Below the pieces are notes generated by a model that was given only the letters and a program-made list of their open reading frames with translations, did not search any database and had not been told where the DNA came from. A stretch of DNA of 64,000 nucleotides, from the NCBI RefSeq assembly GCF_003590945.1, contig NZ_QYUK01000011.1, positions 2,632,001 to 2,696,000 on the forward strand. The letters run 5' to 3'. The position numbers and the translations under genes were made by a program. Below are positions 1 through 11,344 of the stretch, one piece after another; positions within the stretch are counted from its first letter, which is position 1; every line of letters starts with the position of its first letter. Source of the DNA: Oleomonas cavernae (GTDB taxonomy: Bacteria > Pseudomonadota > Alphaproteobacteria > Zavarziniales > Zavarziniaceae).

Positions 1-2517
1 CGAGACGATGCGCTCCGAGATCAGGATCGAGTCTTCGAAGTTGTAACCGTTCCAGGGCATGAACGCGACGAGCACGTTGCGGCCCAGGGCCAGTTCGCCC
101 AATTCGGTCGAGGGACCGTCGGCGATGATGTCGCCCTTGTTCACCAGGTCGCCCACCTTCACCAGCGGGCGCTGGGTGATGCAGGTGTTCTGGTTGGAAC
201 GCTGGAACTTCAGCAGGCGGTGGATGTCGACGCCCGAGGCCGCCGGATCATTCTCCTCGGTGGCGCGGACGACGATGCGCGTGCCGTCGATCTGGTCGAC
301 GACGCCGCTGCGCTTGGCGATGATGGCAACACCCGAATCCCGGGCCACCACCTCTTCCATGCCGGTGCCGACCAGCGGCGCTTCCGCCTTGATCAGCGGC
401 ACCGCCTGGCGCTGCATGTTCGAGCCCATCAGCGCGCGGTTGGCGTCGTCGTTCTCCAGGAACGGGATCAAGGCCGCGGCGACCGAGACGAGCTGCTTCG
501 GCGACACGTCCATCATGTTGATCTGGGACGGGATGGTCATGACGAACTCGCCCGCCTCGCGGCACGACACCAGGTCGGCCATGAAGCGGCCTTCGCCGTC
601 CAGCTCCGCGTTCGCCTGGGCGATCGTGTACTTGCCTTCCTCCATGGCCGACAGATAGACGACTTCGCTGGTCACGCGACTGTCGAGCACCTTGCGGTAG
701 GGGGTCTCGATGAAACCGTACTGGTTCACCCGGGCATAGGTCGCCAGCGAGTTGATCAGGCCGATGTTCGGGCCCTCCGGGGTCTCGATCGGGCAGATGC
801 GGCCGTAGTGGGTCGGATGCACGTCGCGCACCTCGAAGCCGGCACGCTCACGGGTCAGACCGCCAGGCCCAAGCGCCGAGAGACGACGCTTGTGCGTGAT
901 CTCGGACAGCGGATTGGTCTGGTCCATGAACTGGCTGAGCTGCGAGGAACCGAAGAACTCGCGCACCGCCGCCGCCGCGGGCTTGGCATTGATCAGGTCG
1001 TGCGGCATCACGGTCTCGATCTCGACCGAGGACATGCGCTCGCGGATCGCTCGCTCCATGCGCAGCAGGCCGATGCGATACTGGTTTTCCATCAGCTCGC
1101 CGACCGAGCGGACGCGACGGTTGCCCAGGTGATCGATGTCGTCGATCTCGCCGCGGCCGTCTTTCAGCTCGACCAGGGTCTTGATCACCGCCAGGATGTC
1201 TTCCTTGCGCAGGGTGCGCTGGGTATCCGGGGTCTCGAGATTCAGGCGCGAGTTCATCTTCACCCGGCCCACGGCCGAGAGGTCGTAACGCTCGCTATCG
1301 AACAGCAGGCCCTGGAACAGCGCCGAGGCGGTGTCGAGGGTCGGCGGCTCGCCGGGACGCATGACGCGGTAGATCTCGATCAGCGCCTGTTCATAGGACT
1401 GATTCTTGTCCGCCATCATGGTGTTGCGGATATAGGGGCCGACCGTGACATGGTCGATATCCAGGGTCGCGAATTCCTGGACGCCCGACTCTTCCATCAC
1501 CTTGATCAAGGCTTCGGTCAGTTCCTCGCCGGCCTCGATCAGGATCTCGCCCGTGGTCTCGTTGATCATGTCGTTGCCGGCATAGCGGCCGACCAGATCC
1601 GACGAGGCGACGAACAGTTCCTCGACGCCTTCTTCCTTCAGCTTCTTGGCCATGCGCGGGGTGACCTTGGTCCCCGCCGGCACCACGACCTTGCCGGTCT
1701 TGGCGTCGATCAGGTCGGTCAACGGCTTGATGCCGCGGATGCGCTCGGGCTCGAAGGCGGTGCGCCACTGGCCCTGGGCCTTGCCGTCCTTGCCGGAGCC
1801 CTGGCGGCGATAGGCCACGACACGGTAGAAGTGATGCAGGATCTCTTCCGCGGTCATGCCCAGGGCGAACATCAGCGAGGACACCGGCAGCTTGCGCCGG
1901 CGGTCGATGCGGACGTGGACGATATCCTTGGCGTCGAACTCGAAATCGAGCCACGAGCCGCGATAGGGAATGACCCGGGCGGCGAACAGGTACTTGCCGC
2001 TGGCGTGGGTCTTGCCGCGGTCGTGATCGAAGAACACGCCGGGCGACCGGTGCATCTGGCTGACGATCACGCGCTCGGTCCCGTTCACCACGAAGGTGCC
2101 GTTGGCGGTCATCAGGGGCATGTCGCCCATGTAGACGTCCTGTTCCTTGATATCGAGAACGGACTTGGCGCCCGTATCTTCATCGGTCTCAAAGACGATC
2201 AGACGCAGCGTCACCTTCAAGGGCGCCGCGAAGGTCATGCCGCGCTGCTGGCATTCCTCGACGTCGTATTTCGGGTGTTCGAATTCGTATTTCACGAACT
2301 CGAGATGAGCGTTCTCGGAGAAGTCCTTGATCGGGAAGACCGACTTGAACACGCCCTGGATACCAGTATCGGTTCGCTTCTCGGCCGGCACGTCCATCTG
2401 CAGGAACTGGTCGTAGCTCGACTTTTGAACTTCGATCAGATTCGGCATGGTCGAGACTTCAGGGATGCGCCCGAAGCTCTTGCGGACCCGCTTGCGGCCA
2501 GTGAAGGAAATCGCCAT
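1..2517 (-). CDS. rpoB: RNA polymerase beta subunit (partial, C-terminus off window)
   Basis: Catalytic beta subunit of RNA polymerase. The first 839 codons are present, starting [20 protein letters not shown], and the gene runs off the left edge. The rifampicin-binding cluster (about positions 841-950) reads [22 protein letters not shown] followed by LSALGPGG, with the wild-type Asp, His and Ser at the positions usually mutated in resistance. The later [20 protein letters not shown] block is intact. It is last in the visible minus-strand operon, 162 bases after rplL; rpoC is expected beyond position 1. Identity is certain. Confidence 0.98.
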   Translation of the reverse strand, partial: MAISFTGRKRVRKSFGRIPEVSTMPNLIEVQKSSYDQFLQMDVPAEKRTDTGIQGVFKSVFPIKDFSENAHLEFVKYEFEHPKYDVEECQQRGMTFAAPLKVTLRLIVFETDEDTGAKSVLDIKEQDVYMGDMPLMTANGTFVVNGTERVIVSQMHRSPGVFFDHDRGKTHASGKYLFAARVIPYRGSWLDFEFDAKDIVHVRIDRRRKLPVSSLMFALGMTAEEILHHFYRVVAYRRQGSGKDGKAQGQWRTAFEPERIRGIKPLTDLIDAKTGKVVVPAGTKVTPRMAKKLKEEGVEELFVASSDLVGRYAGNDMINETTGEILIEAGEELTEALIKVMEESGVQEFATLDIDHVTVGPYIRNTMMADKNQSYEQALIEIYRVMRPGEPPTLDTASALFQGLLFDSERYDLSAVGRVKMNSRLNLETPDTQRTLRKEDILAVIKTLVELKDGRGEIDDIDHLGNRRVRSVGELMENQYRIGLLRMERAIRERMSSVEIETVMPHDLINAKPAAAAVREFFGSSQLSQFMDQTNPLSEITHKRRLSALGPGGLTRERAGFEVRDVHPTHYGRICPIETPEGPNIGLINSLATYARVNQYGFIETPYRKVLDSRVTSEVVYLSAMEEGKYTIAQANAELDGEGRFMADLVSCREAGEFVMTIPSQINMMDVSPKQLVSVAAALIPFLENDDANRALMGSNMQRQAVPLIKAEAPLVGTGMEEVVARDSGVAIIAKRSGVVDQIDGTRIVVRATEENDPAASGVDIHRLLKFQRSNQNTCITQRPLVKVGDLVNKGDIIADGPSTELGELALGRNVLVAFMPWNGYNFEDSILISERIVS

Positions 2518-2632
2518 GGGGAGCCTCTCGACAACTCTCGTCTGCGCTACCTTGATAAAGATGCGGAACGGCGCGCAGCCGGATGTTCCGTCATCGCCCT
2601 CCGGGCCGGCCCTTCGCCGCCGAAGGGAGACC

Positions 2633-2654
2633 GGGGGCGGGCGAACCCGCCCCC
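2633..2654 (-). promoter_or_regulatory. rplL-rpoB intergenic hairpin
   Basis: Perfect 9-bp stem (GGGGGCGGG / CCCGCCCCC) with a 4-base loop, about 25 bases after the rplL stop and 116 before the rpoB start. No T-run follows. In many bacteria this interval carries a partial terminator or RNase III site that sets the ratio of ribosomal protein to RpoB. That role is inferred from position and structure. Confidence 0.5.
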
Positions 2655-2679
2655 GATAACCGACAGATCGATCGTTAAA

Positions 2680-3054
<375 letters not shown>

Positions 3055-3099
3055 TGTAGTGTGTCCTTAGTCTTTCCTGGATTGGGTTGAGTAGGTGGC

Positions 3100-3624
3100 T
3101 CACGCCGCCTGCGCCTCGTCCTTGGTCGCATAAGCCGAAAGCACCCGGGCCAACTGACCGCCCGGTGCCTGAAGCACCGATGCGATCCGCGACGCCGGGG
3201 TCTGGATCATGCCAAGGAGCCTGCCACGCAGTTCGTCGAGGGACGGCAGGGTCGCCAGGGCTTTGACACCCTCGACGTCCAATGTCGTCCCGCCCATCAC
3301 GCCGCCCTTCAGAACGAACTTGTCGTTCTTCTTGGCGTATTCGACCGCGACTTTCGCCGCGGCGACCGGATCATCCGAATAGGCGATCGCGGTCGGACCC
3401 TTGAGCAGGTCCCCGATGGCTTCGAACTTCGTGCCATGGAGCGCAAGCTTGGTGAGCCGGTTCTTGGAAACCTTGAAGCCGGCACCGGCAGCGCGCATCT
3501 GGCGACGGAGATCGGTGATCTCCGAGACCTTCAACCCGCTGTAGTGCCCCACGACCACCAGAGAGGTCTTGTCGAAGACCTCCGAGAGGGTCGTGACCAG
3601 CTCCTTCTTTGCGGCTCTGTCCAC
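3100..3624 (-). CDS. rplJ: 50S ribosomal protein L10
   Basis: 174-residue L10, the base of the L7/L12 stalk. The N-terminus [20 protein letters not shown] and the rRNA-binding region ([13 protein letters not shown]) are typical, and the C-terminal helix ends [10 protein letters not shown]. Translation starts at GTG (3624), preceded by GGGAG at a suitable distance. In bacteria the L10-L12 complex represses its own messenger through the leader upstream, and the 366-base leader here fits that. Confidence 0.97.
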   Translation of the reverse strand: MDRAAKKELVTTLSEVFDKTSLVVVGHYSGLKVSEITDLRRQMRAAGAGFKVSKNRLTKLALHGTKFEAIGDLLKGPTAIAYSDDPVAAAKVAVEYAKKNDKFVLKGGVMGGTTLDVEGVKALATLPSLDELRGRLLGMIQTPASRIASVLQAPGGQLARVLSAYATKDEAQAA

Positions 3625-3990
3625 CTTGTTACTCCCGAGTTAGCCGAACATGCACCATGCGTGCCCGGCCGTTTTTGCCCAAGATCGCGGCTAGCGGCCG
3701 CGACCCGTGACACCTGTCCCAGGAAAGACCCGATCTTGGACACGAGGCGCTAAAACCCGTGCTGCTGCCCGGATACGTCCGGGCCCGAAATCGAGCTGTC
3801 TCCCGTCTATGCTGGCGGTTTTTAAGTTCCCCCTGTTCGCATGCGACAGGGAGAACACCAGCAGTCTCGGACAGGGTGGCGATCCGGTCTCCCGGACCAC
3901 CCTTCCCGGCCGTTGCCGACCGGGAAACCCTGAAAGTCCCCCGATCAGGTGACCGGGAGACCTTCAAACTCACAAATCGTCAGATGGTCG
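3625..3990 (-). promoter_or_regulatory. rplJ leader region (L10 autoregulatory leader candidate)
   Basis: A 366-base gene-free interval between rplA and rplJ in an otherwise tight operon. The minus strand contains several hairpin-forming stretches, for example the CGGGCCCGG / CCGGG segment near 3765-3785. No credible coding frame is present: the open frames have no conserved sequence or good ribosome site. Position and size match the L10 leader that binds the L10-L12 complex. The kink-turn itself was not modelled, so the call rests mainly on context. A promoter for rplJL-rpoBC may also lie here. Confidence 0.55.
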
Positions 3991-4682
3991 TCAGCCGACG
4001 ACCGTCCCGACTTCGACCTTCACGCCCGGGCCCATGGTCGAGCTGAGCGCGACCTTCTTGAGGTAGGTGCCCTTGGCGCCCGTCGGCTTGGCCCGATTGA
4101 CCGCCTCGACGAAGGCCTTGATGTTCTGTTCCAGCGCCTCGGGCGAGAAGCTCGCCTTGCCGACACCGGCCTGCAGCACACCGGCCTTCTCGACGCGGAA
4201 CTCAACCTGGCCGCCCTTGGCCGCCTTGACGGCGCCGACGACATCGGCGGTCACGGTGCCCAGCTTGGGGTTCGGCATCAGGCCGCGCGGGCCCAGCACC
4301 TTACCCAGCTTGCCGACCACGACCATCATGTCGGGGTGGCGATGCAGCGGTCGAACTCGATCTGGCCGGCCTGGACCTTCTCGGCCAGGTCGTCGGCGCC
4401 GACGATGTCGGCACCGGCCTTCTTGGCCGCCTCGGCCTTGTCGCCCTTGGCGAACACGGCCACGCGCACGGTCTTGCCCGTGCCGTTGGGCAGCAGGACG
4501 ACGCCGCGGACCATCTGGTCGGCGTGACGCGGATCGACGCCCAGATTCATCGCGACCTCGATGGTCTCGTCGAACTTGGCGGTGGCGCGCTCGCGAACCA
4601 TCTTCACGGCATCGGTCAGCGGATAGGACTTGGCAGGATCGATGCCCTCGTGGGCCTTGCGCAGACGCTTTGCGACAGCCAT
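3991..4682 (-). CDS. rplA: 50S ribosomal protein L1 (frameshifted by one missing base)
   Basis: L1 forms the mobile L1 stalk at the E site. The N-terminal part ([20 protein letters not shown] ... EFDRCIATP) and the C-terminal part ([20 protein letters not shown] ... [14 protein letters not shown]) are in different frames. Adding one base to the G run at 4333-4336 restores TPDMM at the junction and a 230-residue protein, the normal size. The gene is single-copy and usually essential, so the break is most likely a sequencing error rather than a pseudogene. It lies 5 bases downstream of rplK. Confidence 0.93.
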
Positions 4683-4687
4683 CGGGG

Positions 4688-5114
4688 TTACTCCTTCACC
4701 TGCAGGCCCATCGACAGGGCGGAACCGGCGAGCTGGCGCGCCACGGCTTCGACGTCGTTGGAATTGGAATCCTTGATCTTGATCGCGGCGATCTCCAGGA
4801 GCTGCGCCTTGGTGATCGCACCGACCGTGCCGCGGCCCGGAGTCGTCGAGCCCTTGTTCACGCCCGCCGCCTTCTTGATGAAGTAGGTGGCCGGGGGTCT
4901 TGGTCACGAAGGTGAACGACTTGTCCGAGAACACCGTGATCACGACCGGGATCGGCATGCCCTTTTCCAGGCTCTGGGTCTGGGCGTTGAATTCCTTGCA
5001 GAAGCCCATGATGTTGACGCCGCGCTGACCCAGCGCCGGCCCGATCGGCGGCGACGGGTTGGCGGAGCCTGCCGGCACCTGCAATTTGATATAACCGTCA
5101 ATCTTCTTTGCCAT
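4688..5114 (-). CDS. rplK: 50S ribosomal protein L11 (frameshifted in a G run)
   Basis: L11 binds the GTPase-associated centre of 23S rRNA. The first ~75 residues ([20 protein letters not shown] ... FTFVTKTP) are in one frame. The remainder ([20 protein letters not shown] ... LSMGLQVKE) is in another, broken at the G run 4893-4897. The open span is 427 bases; two more bases give 142 residues and the conserved [14 protein letters not shown], matching the usual length. The error model is the same as in rplA. The start has MAKKIDGY as in other L11 proteins. Confidence 0.93.
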
Positions 5115-5291
5115 AACGCATCCCTCTCCTGGCCAGCCTCACACCGAGACCGACCGGTTGAACCGGGAGGTTGTGGGTACGGCCCCCGGTGGACTGTCCG
5201 GGTTGGCCTCCCTCACCGGCCGATGCACCGTGCGTCCCCGCACCGTTATCGACCCCTCGCCACCCGGCGGCACGCCGCCGGGCCATCCACC

Positions 5292-5822
5292 TCAGACCTT
5301 TTCGACCTGGGCGAACTCCAATTCGACCGGGGTTGCCCGGCCGAAAATCGAAACCGCGACCTTCAAGCGCGAACGCTCGTTGTCGACATCCTCCACCACG
5401 CCGTTGAACGAGGTGAAGGGGCCGTCCGCCACCCGCACCTGTTCGCCGATCTCGAAACTGATCGTCGACTTGGGCCGCTCGATGCCTTCCTGCACCTGGT
5501 GCAGGATGCGCTGGGCTTCCGTCTCGGTAATCGGCGTCGGCTTGCCGGCCGGCCCGAGGAAACCCGTCACCTTCGCGGTGTTCTTGATCAGGTGATAGCC
5601 CTGATCGCTCATCTCCATCTTCACCAGAACATAGCCGGGGAAGAACTTCCGCTCGGCATTGATCTTCTGGCCCCGGCGCACTTCGACCACTTCCTCGGTC
5701 GGCACCAGAACCTCGGTGATCTGCTCGGTCATGCCCTTCTGTTCGGCCTGTTCGCGGATCGCGCCTGCGACCTTCTTCTCAAAGCCGGAATAGGCATGAA
5801 CAATGTACCAACGCGCTGCCAT
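5292..5822 (-). CDS. nusG: Transcription termination/antitermination factor NusG
   Basis: 176 residues starting MAARWYIVHAYSGFEKKVAG. The NGN domain binds RNA polymerase, and the C-terminal KOW domain (GEQVRVADGPFTSFNGVVED) contacts Rho or S10. The internal ATG at 5822 was chosen over an upstream in-frame one because the conserved RWYIVHAYSG motif then sits at the family position. It begins 4 bases after the secE stop, so it is probably translationally coupled. A 177-base gap with short GC-rich inverted repeats separates it from rplK. Confidence 0.97.
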   Translation of the reverse strand: MAARWYIVHAYSGFEKKVAGAIREQAEQKGMTEQITEVLVPTEEVVEVRRGQKINAERKFFPGYVLVKMEMSDQGYHLIKNTAKVTGFLGPAGKPTPITETEAQRILHQVQEGIERPKSTISFEIGEQVRVADGPFTSFNGVVEDVDNERSRLKVAVSIFGRATPVELEFAQVEKV

Positions 5823-5826
5823 CGAC

Positions 5827-6036
5827 TTACGCTCCCAGGCCGAGGGCAAATTCGACCAGCTTCGACAGGCCGATATCGGCCACCAGGAAGAACAGCGATG
5901 CCACCACCACCATGATGAACACCATCACGGTCGTAACGCCGGTCTCCCGCCGCGAAGGCCAGGTCACCTTGGAAACTTCCTGGCGCACCTGCCGCGCGAA
6001 CTCGATCGGACTCGGCTTGCTCATGCGCTCACTCAT
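5827..6036 (-). CDS. secE: Preprotein translocase subunit SecE
   Basis: 69-residue single-span SecE that clamps SecY in the inner membrane. The conserved amphipathic helix EFARQVRQEVSKVTWPSRRE precedes one membrane segment (VTTVMVFIMVVVASLFFLVA). The short form with one helix is usual outside enterics. It is encoded directly before nusG. Confidence 0.96.
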   Translation of the reverse strand: MSERMSKPSPIEFARQVRQEVSKVTWPSRRETGVTTVMVFIMVVVASLFFLVADIGLSKLVEFALGLGA

Positions 6037-6161
6037 CCTTAGGCGGGGCCGGCGGTATACACCTTTCCCCTCAACGAGTCCAGGGCCGGGACGCAGTCAC
6101 CCGCGTCCGGCCCTTAACCCAGTTCACTTTTCCCGCCCGGCCAGCTTCGCCATCATGAAGT

Positions 6162-6237
6162 TGGCAGGAGTGGAGGGGCTCGAACCCCCAGCCCCCGGTT
6201 TTGGAGACCGGTGCTCTACCAATTGAGCTACACTCCT
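6162..6237 (-). tRNA. trnW: tRNA-Trp (CCA anticodon)
   Basis: 76 nucleotides including the encoded CCA end. Acceptor AGGAGTG pairs with CACTCCT; D-arm GCTCAATTGGTAGAGC; anticodon loop CTCCAAA; T-arm GGGGGTTCGAGCCCC. It lies between tuf and secE on the minus strand, the classical position in alphaproteobacteria. Confidence 0.97.
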
Positions 6238-6274
6238 CCGGCCCGGGCAGGGCTAACTCAGTATGCCGTCGGCC

Positions 6275-7465
<1,191 letters not shown>

Positions 7466-7594
7466 TTCCGCAGTCCGTCTAAACCATCGACTTGTGAAGA
7501 AGGGCTACGGCACCGCGCCGCAACCCGGGAAACTTTATTCACCACACCGCCCCGCCGTTTCCGGCCGACCCGTTGCCGTTCCCGGCCGGGAGCT

Positions 7595-7668
7595 TGGAGC
7601 GGGTGATGGGAATCGAACCCACACAACCAGCTTGGAAGGCTGGGGCTCTACCATTGAGCTACACCCGC
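7595..7668 (-). tRNA. trnG: tRNA-Gly (TCC anticodon)
   Basis: 74 nucleotides with encoded CCA. Acceptor GCGGGTG / CACCCGC, D-arm GCTCAATGGTAGAGC, anticodon stem CCAGC / GCTGG with loop CTTCCAA, T-arm GTGGGTTCGATTCCCAT. Second gene of the tRNA-Tyr/tRNA-Gly/tuf transcription unit. Confidence 0.97.
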
Positions 7669-7773
7669 GCACCAGGCTTACAGTTCCAACCCATCCGCCG
7701 TCGTCCCCGGTATGCCCTGGCCCGCCGGGCCTCAGGCTCGCCGCCCACCCGCCCGCTGGCCCGAAGGCCCGTG

Positions 7774-7859
7774 TGGTGGAGGGGGTTGGATTCGAACCAA
7801 CGTAGACATTCGTCGGCAGATTTACAGTCTGCTGCCATTGACCGCTCGGCCACCCCTCC
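7774..7859 (-). tRNA. trnY: tRNA-Tyr (GTA anticodon)
   Basis: 86 nucleotides, a class II tRNA with a long variable arm and encoded CCA. Acceptor GGAGGGG / CCCCTCC, anticodon stem GCAGA / TCTGC with loop CTGTAAA, T-loop TTCGAAT. First gene of the operon running into tuf. Confidence 0.96.
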
Positions 7860-7904
7860 ACTCAGGGTGTGACGCACAGGAAGACCTGCCCGCCAGAGCG
7901 CCGC

Positions 7905-7932
7905 ACTATGGTCATTTGCGTTGCCGTGTCAA
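7905..7932 (-). promoter_or_regulatory. Predicted sigma-70 promoter of the tRNA-Tyr/tuf operon
   Basis: On the minus strand a perfect -35 TTGACA (7927-7932) and a -10 CATAGT (7905-7910) are separated by 16 bases. The expected start is near 7898, about 40 bases before tRNA-Tyr. This is the only strong hexamer pair seen upstream of the operon. Confidence 0.6.
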
Positions 7933-8044
7933 TCGGGAAACCACGGTGCCGGAAAACCTCCGCACGGCCTGGGATATGAACAACAGAAAGACAGCGTCGC
8001 CCGCTGATTGCGCCGACCAGGAGAGCCGGACTATAAGACACGGC

Positions 8045-9031
8045 ATGGACAGACGCAAACACGGCGGCCGCGGCGGCAAACCGCCGCCGCCCCCGGACGG
8101 CAACAAGCAGCGCCGCGGCGGCAAGCCGGCGACGCCCCAGGCCCCGGCCGGCGCCAAGCCGGCGGCGACCAGGCCCCTGACCGGCGCCAAGCCGGCAGGC
8201 CCCCGGACGCTAGCCGGCGCCAAGCCGGCGCCGGTCAAGACGGCTTCCGTCAATGCCGCGCCCCAGGGCCCGGGCACGCGACCGCGCCCTGCCCCGCGCG
8301 AATCGGGCCTGTGGCTCTATGGCCACCATCCGGTCCTGGCGGCGCTGGAAAACCCCGACAGACGCTGCCTGCGCCTGATGATCACCGCCCAGGATGCCGA
8401 TGCCCTGGGCCCGCGGTTGACCCGTGCCCTGGCCGCCCGCGGCCTGGAATACGAATCGGTCTCGCGCGAGATGATCGAGCGGGTCCTGCCACCCGCCTCG
8501 GTGCACCAGGGCGTCGCCCTGAAGATCGAGCCGCTCGAGGAACTGGCCCTGGACGAGGCCTGCGCCCGCGACATCGACGAACGCGCCATCGTGGTCGTGC
8601 TGGATCAGGTGACCGATCCCCACAATGTTGGCGCCATCATGCGCTCGGCCGCGGCTTTCGGGGCCAAGGCGGTGGTCGTCACCGACCGCCATGCCCCCGG
8701 CGCCACCGCGGTGATGGCCAAGGCCGCCTCGGGCGCCCTGGACGTCATTCCCCTGGTCCGGGTGGTCAACCTGGCCCGCGCCCTGGACGAGCTGGGCGAA
8801 CTCGGCTACTGGCGCGTGGCGCTGGATGCCGACACGGCGCAGACCCTGGCCGATACCGATACCACGGGCTCGGTCGCCCTGGTCCTGGGGGCCGAGGGGG
8901 TGGGCCTGCGCCGCCTGACCAAGGAGCGCTGCGATGCGATCGCCAAGCTGCCGATCGGCGGCGGCATCGAATCGCTGAATGTCTCGAATGCGGCGGCTGT
9001 TGCGCTGTACGAACTGGTGCGCGGGCGCTGA
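8045..9031 (+). CDS. rlmB: 23S rRNA (guanosine-2'-O-)-methyltransferase RlmB (TrmH/SpoU family)
   Basis: 328 residues. The N-terminal ~80 residues are basic, low-complexity and Pro/Ala-rich, with GAKPA repeats. A SpoU substrate-binding domain follows (LWLYGHHPVLAALENPDRR), then the knotted SAM domain: motif 1 DPHNVGAIMRSAAAFGAKAV, motif 2 VLGAEGVGLRRL, motif 3 IESLNVSNAAAVALYE. It probably methylates G2251 of 23S rRNA, though other SpoU targets are possible. The ATG at 8045 gives the basic MDRRKHGGRGGKP start; an in-frame ATG at 7978 is less likely. It is divergent from the tRNA-Tyr operon. Confidence 0.9.
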   Translation: MDRRKHGGRGGKPPPPPDGNKQRRGGKPATPQAPAGAKPAATRPLTGAKPAGPRTLAGAKPAPVKTASVNAAPQGPGTRPRPAPRESGLWLYGHHPVLAALENPDRRCLRLMITAQDADALGPRLTRALAARGLEYESVSREMIERVLPPASVHQGVALKIEPLEELALDEACARDIDERAIVVVLDQVTDPHNVGAIMRSAAAFGAKAVVVTDRHAPGATAVMAKAASGALDVIPLVRVVNLARALDELGELGYWRVALDADTAQTLADTDTTGSVALVLGAEGVGLRRLTKERCDAIAKLPIGGGIESLNVSNAAAVALYELVRGR

Positions 9032-9091
9032 AATAGGCGAGCTGGCGACGCTTCAACGAGCGCCGGCCGTACAGGGGTTGCGGGGGAAATC

Positions 9092-10024
9092 ATGGCGCAG
9101 TGGAGCATCGACAGCGTGCCGGATCAAACCGGCCGCGTGGCCGTCGTCACCGGTGCCAACAGCGGGCTGGGACTGGAAACCGCCCTGGGCCTCGCCCAGC
9201 GGGGCGCCCAGGTGATCCTCGCCTGCCGCGACCAGGCCAAGACCGAGGCCGCGATCGCCCGGATCCGCGGCCGCCACCCGGCGGCGCGGGTGGAGTTCAT
9301 GGCCCTGGACCTGGCCGATCTCGCCTCCGTCGCCGGCTTCGCCGGCCAGGTCATGGGCCGGCTCGAGCGCCTGGACCTCTTGATCAACAATGCGGGCGTC
9401 ATGGCCCTGCCCCTGCGCCGCACCAAGGACGGCTTCGAAATGCAGGTCGGCACCAACCACCTGGGCCATTTCGCCCTGACCGGCCGGTTGCTCCCCCTGG
9501 TCCAGAAGACCGGCGGCAGCCGCATCGTGACGGTGGCCAGCCTGGCCCACCGCCGCGGCCGCATCGACCTCGACGACCTCAACTGGGAACGCCGGCCCTA
9601 TAGCAAGTGGGACGCCTACGGCCAGGCCAAGCTGGCCAATCTGGTGTTCGCCCTCGAACTGCACCGACGCCTCGCCGCGTCGGGGTCGAAGACCATCAGC
9701 ACCGCCGCCCACCCGGGCTTTGCCGCGACCAACCTGCTGACCGCCGGCCCGATCATGGAGAAATCCGCGATCGCCAAGGCCGTCATGTCCCTCAGCGGCG
9801 CCCTGCTCGCCCAGTCGTCGGCCAAGGGCGCGATCCCGACCCTGCACGCCGCCATGACGCCCGGCATCGCCGGCGGCAGCTACTGGGGCCCCGACGGCCC
9901 CTTCGAGATGTGGGGCGGCGCCCCGGCCCCCGCGGTGGCGCTGAAAAAAGCCCAGAGCGAGAAGACCGGCGCCGGCCTGTGGGCCCTGTCGGAAAAGCTC
10001 ACCGGCGTCAGCTATTTGAGCTGA
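9092..10024 (+). CDS. Short-chain dehydrogenase/reductase
   Basis: 310-residue SDR. Cofactor motif TGANSGLG (residues ~17-24), DLAD after strand 4, NNAGV, catalytic Ser in VASLAH and YGQAK (Tyr-x3-Lys). The pattern resembles retinol-dehydrogenase-like members of the family that act on lipids or alcohols. The substrate cannot be inferred. GGGGG lies about 7 bases before the ATG. It follows rlmB by 60 bases and may be read through from it. Confidence 0.88.
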   Translation: MAQWSIDSVPDQTGRVAVVTGANSGLGLETALGLAQRGAQVILACRDQAKTEAAIARIRGRHPAARVEFMALDLADLASVAGFAGQVMGRLERLDLLINNAGVMALPLRRTKDGFEMQVGTNHLGHFALTGRLLPLVQKTGGSRIVTVASLAHRRGRIDLDDLNWERRPYSKWDAYGQAKLANLVFALELHRRLAASGSKTISTAAHPGFAATNLLTAGPIMEKSAIAKAVMSLSGALLAQSSAKGAIPTLHAAMTPGIAGGSYWGPDGPFEMWGGAPAPAVALKKAQSEKTGAGLWALSEKLTGVSYLS

Positions 10025-10081
10025 ACAGCGCTCGCGCTTTGCCCTTCCGTTCCGTGCGGCCTGCCATTATGTAGGGGCCGT

Positions 10082-10156
10082 GCCCTTGTAGCTCAGCGGT
10101 AGAGCAGCGGTTTTGTAAACCGAAGGTCGCGGGTTCAATCCCTGCCGGGGGCACCA
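10082..10156 (+). tRNA. trnT: tRNA-Thr (TGT anticodon)
   Basis: 75 nucleotides with encoded CCA. Acceptor GCCCTTG / CGGGGGC with two G-T pairs, D-arm GCTCAGCGGTAGAGC, anticodon loop TTTGTAA, T-arm GCGGGTTCAATCCCTGC. The top anticodon-stem pair is a G-A mismatch. Confidence 0.95.
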
Positions 10157-10166
10157 TCACCCATCG

Positions 10167-10715
10167 CTACCCCCTGCCCGACAGGGTCTTCGCCGCCTCC
10201 AGGTGCGAGGCAGCCATGGCGGCGGCACCCCTGGCCACCGTCTTGATCTGCGAATCGTCGCCGCCGTCGACATAGGCCTGATGCAGTTTCAGCGCCCTGT
10301 GTTGGGCGGCCACCTGGCCTTCGATGTAGAGGCGGTCGAAATCGGCCTCGCCAGCACGTTCCAGCGCCGCAAGACCGGCCTGATGCTCGGCATCGAGTTG
10401 GGCCGGCAGGCTGATCGTCGGCTCGAGCCCGATCAACTCGCCCTGCAGTCTTGCCGCGGCGTCCTGGTGCGCCCGTGCCACCTCGACGGCGAAGGCCTGG
10501 ACATCGGCGCGCTTGCTGCGCTGCAAGGCAAGTTTCGCGGCAGCGATCTCGAACAAGTCGATCTGCCCCGCGGACTGGATGTAGCTGACCGTCGCGGCCG
10601 AGGTCACCAGAGGCAGCATCGCGCCCGTCGGATCCTCCACTGTTCTGGCCTGGGACGGCGCGCCTGCCAAGGCAAGCACGGCGGCACCGACGACGGCGAT
10701 CATTCTCTTCGTCAT
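10167..10715 (-). CDS. DUF4142 family secreted protein
   Basis: 182 residues with a signal peptide (MTKRMIAVVGAAVLALAGAP). The rest is a helical DUF4142 domain: YIQSAGQIDLFEIAAAKLAL, AVEVARAHQDAAARLQGEL, FDRLYIEGQVAAQHRALKLH. The family is found in the periplasm or outer membrane of many soil bacteria, with no established activity. It ends close to tRNA-Thr and is divergent from the next gene. Confidence 0.8.
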   Translation of the reverse strand: MTKRMIAVVGAAVLALAGAPSQARTVEDPTGAMLPLVTSAATVSYIQSAGQIDLFEIAAAKLALQRSKRADVQAFAVEVARAHQDAAARLQGELIGLEPTISLPAQLDAEHQAGLAALERAGEADFDRLYIEGQVAAQHRALKLHQAYVDGGDDSQIKTVARGAAAMAASHLEAAKTLSGRG

Positions 10716-10915
10716 GGCTGGCTCCTTGCTTCACGAGCCCCACTTGAAGGAAAGATGTGGCAGCCGCGAGTGTTCCAGCCCGCGGGCAAAACTTGACGAT
10801 CGTCCTTTTTTCTTCGTTGCCATGCCGTCGCGAGACTGTAACCTCGCTCGGGCATGTTCGTTGTTCCGGTGCTTGGCGTTTCCGTATTGATTGCAATCAA
10901 GGGGAGAGTGGGCCT

Positions 10916-11326
10916 ATGTCGTCCTACGCAATCGAAAAAATCGAAGGCATCGGACCGGTTTTCCGGGACAAGCTGAAGGCCATCGGCATCGATACCACCG
11001 CCGAACTCCTGAACGCCAGCCTGACCCCCGCCGCCCGCGAAGCCACTGCCGAAAAGGCCGGCTTGACCACCCACCAGATCCTGGAATGGGCCAATCGCGC
11101 CGACCTGATGCGGATCAAGGGCATCGGCGAGGAATATGGCGACCTGCTGGAATTCGCCGGCGTTGACACGGTGAAGGAACTGAAGAACCGGGTCGCCGCC
11201 AACCTGCACAAGAAGCTGGAAGAGGTGAACGCCGCCAAATCGCTGGTGCGCCGCCTGCCCACGCCGGCCGACGTCGCGGACTGGATCGAGCAAGCCAAGG
11301 GCCTGCCGGCGACGCTGACCTATTGA
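10916..11326 (+). CDS. DUF4332 (helix-hairpin-helix-like) protein
   Basis: 136 residues starting MSSYAIEKIEGIGPVFRDKL. Two helix-hairpin-helix-like motifs (IEGIGPVFRDKLKAIGI and IKGIGEEYGDLLEFAGV) are typical of DUF4332 proteins, which resemble DNA-binding HhH folds. GGGGAGAG sits 7 bases before the ATG, which decides the start over an upstream in-frame codon. The function is unknown; nucleic-acid binding is inferred from the fold only. Confidence 0.75.
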   Translation: MSSYAIEKIEGIGPVFRDKLKAIGIDTTAELLNASLTPAAREATAEKAGLTTHQILEWANRADLMRIKGIGEEYGDLLEFAGVDTVKELKNRVAANLHKKLEEVNAAKSLVRRLPTPADVADWIEQAKGLPATLTY

Positions 11327-11344
11327 CGGTCGCGCGCCCGCGCC

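Noticed and set aside
3625-3990. Small open frames in the rplJ leader
   Set aside because: No conserved sequence, good start or codon bias; the interval is better explained as a regulatory leader.
4326-5114. A fused L11-L1 protein
   Set aside because: The single open frame arises from a two-base loss in rplK and crosses the intergenic ribosome site; the middle part is out-of-frame sequence.
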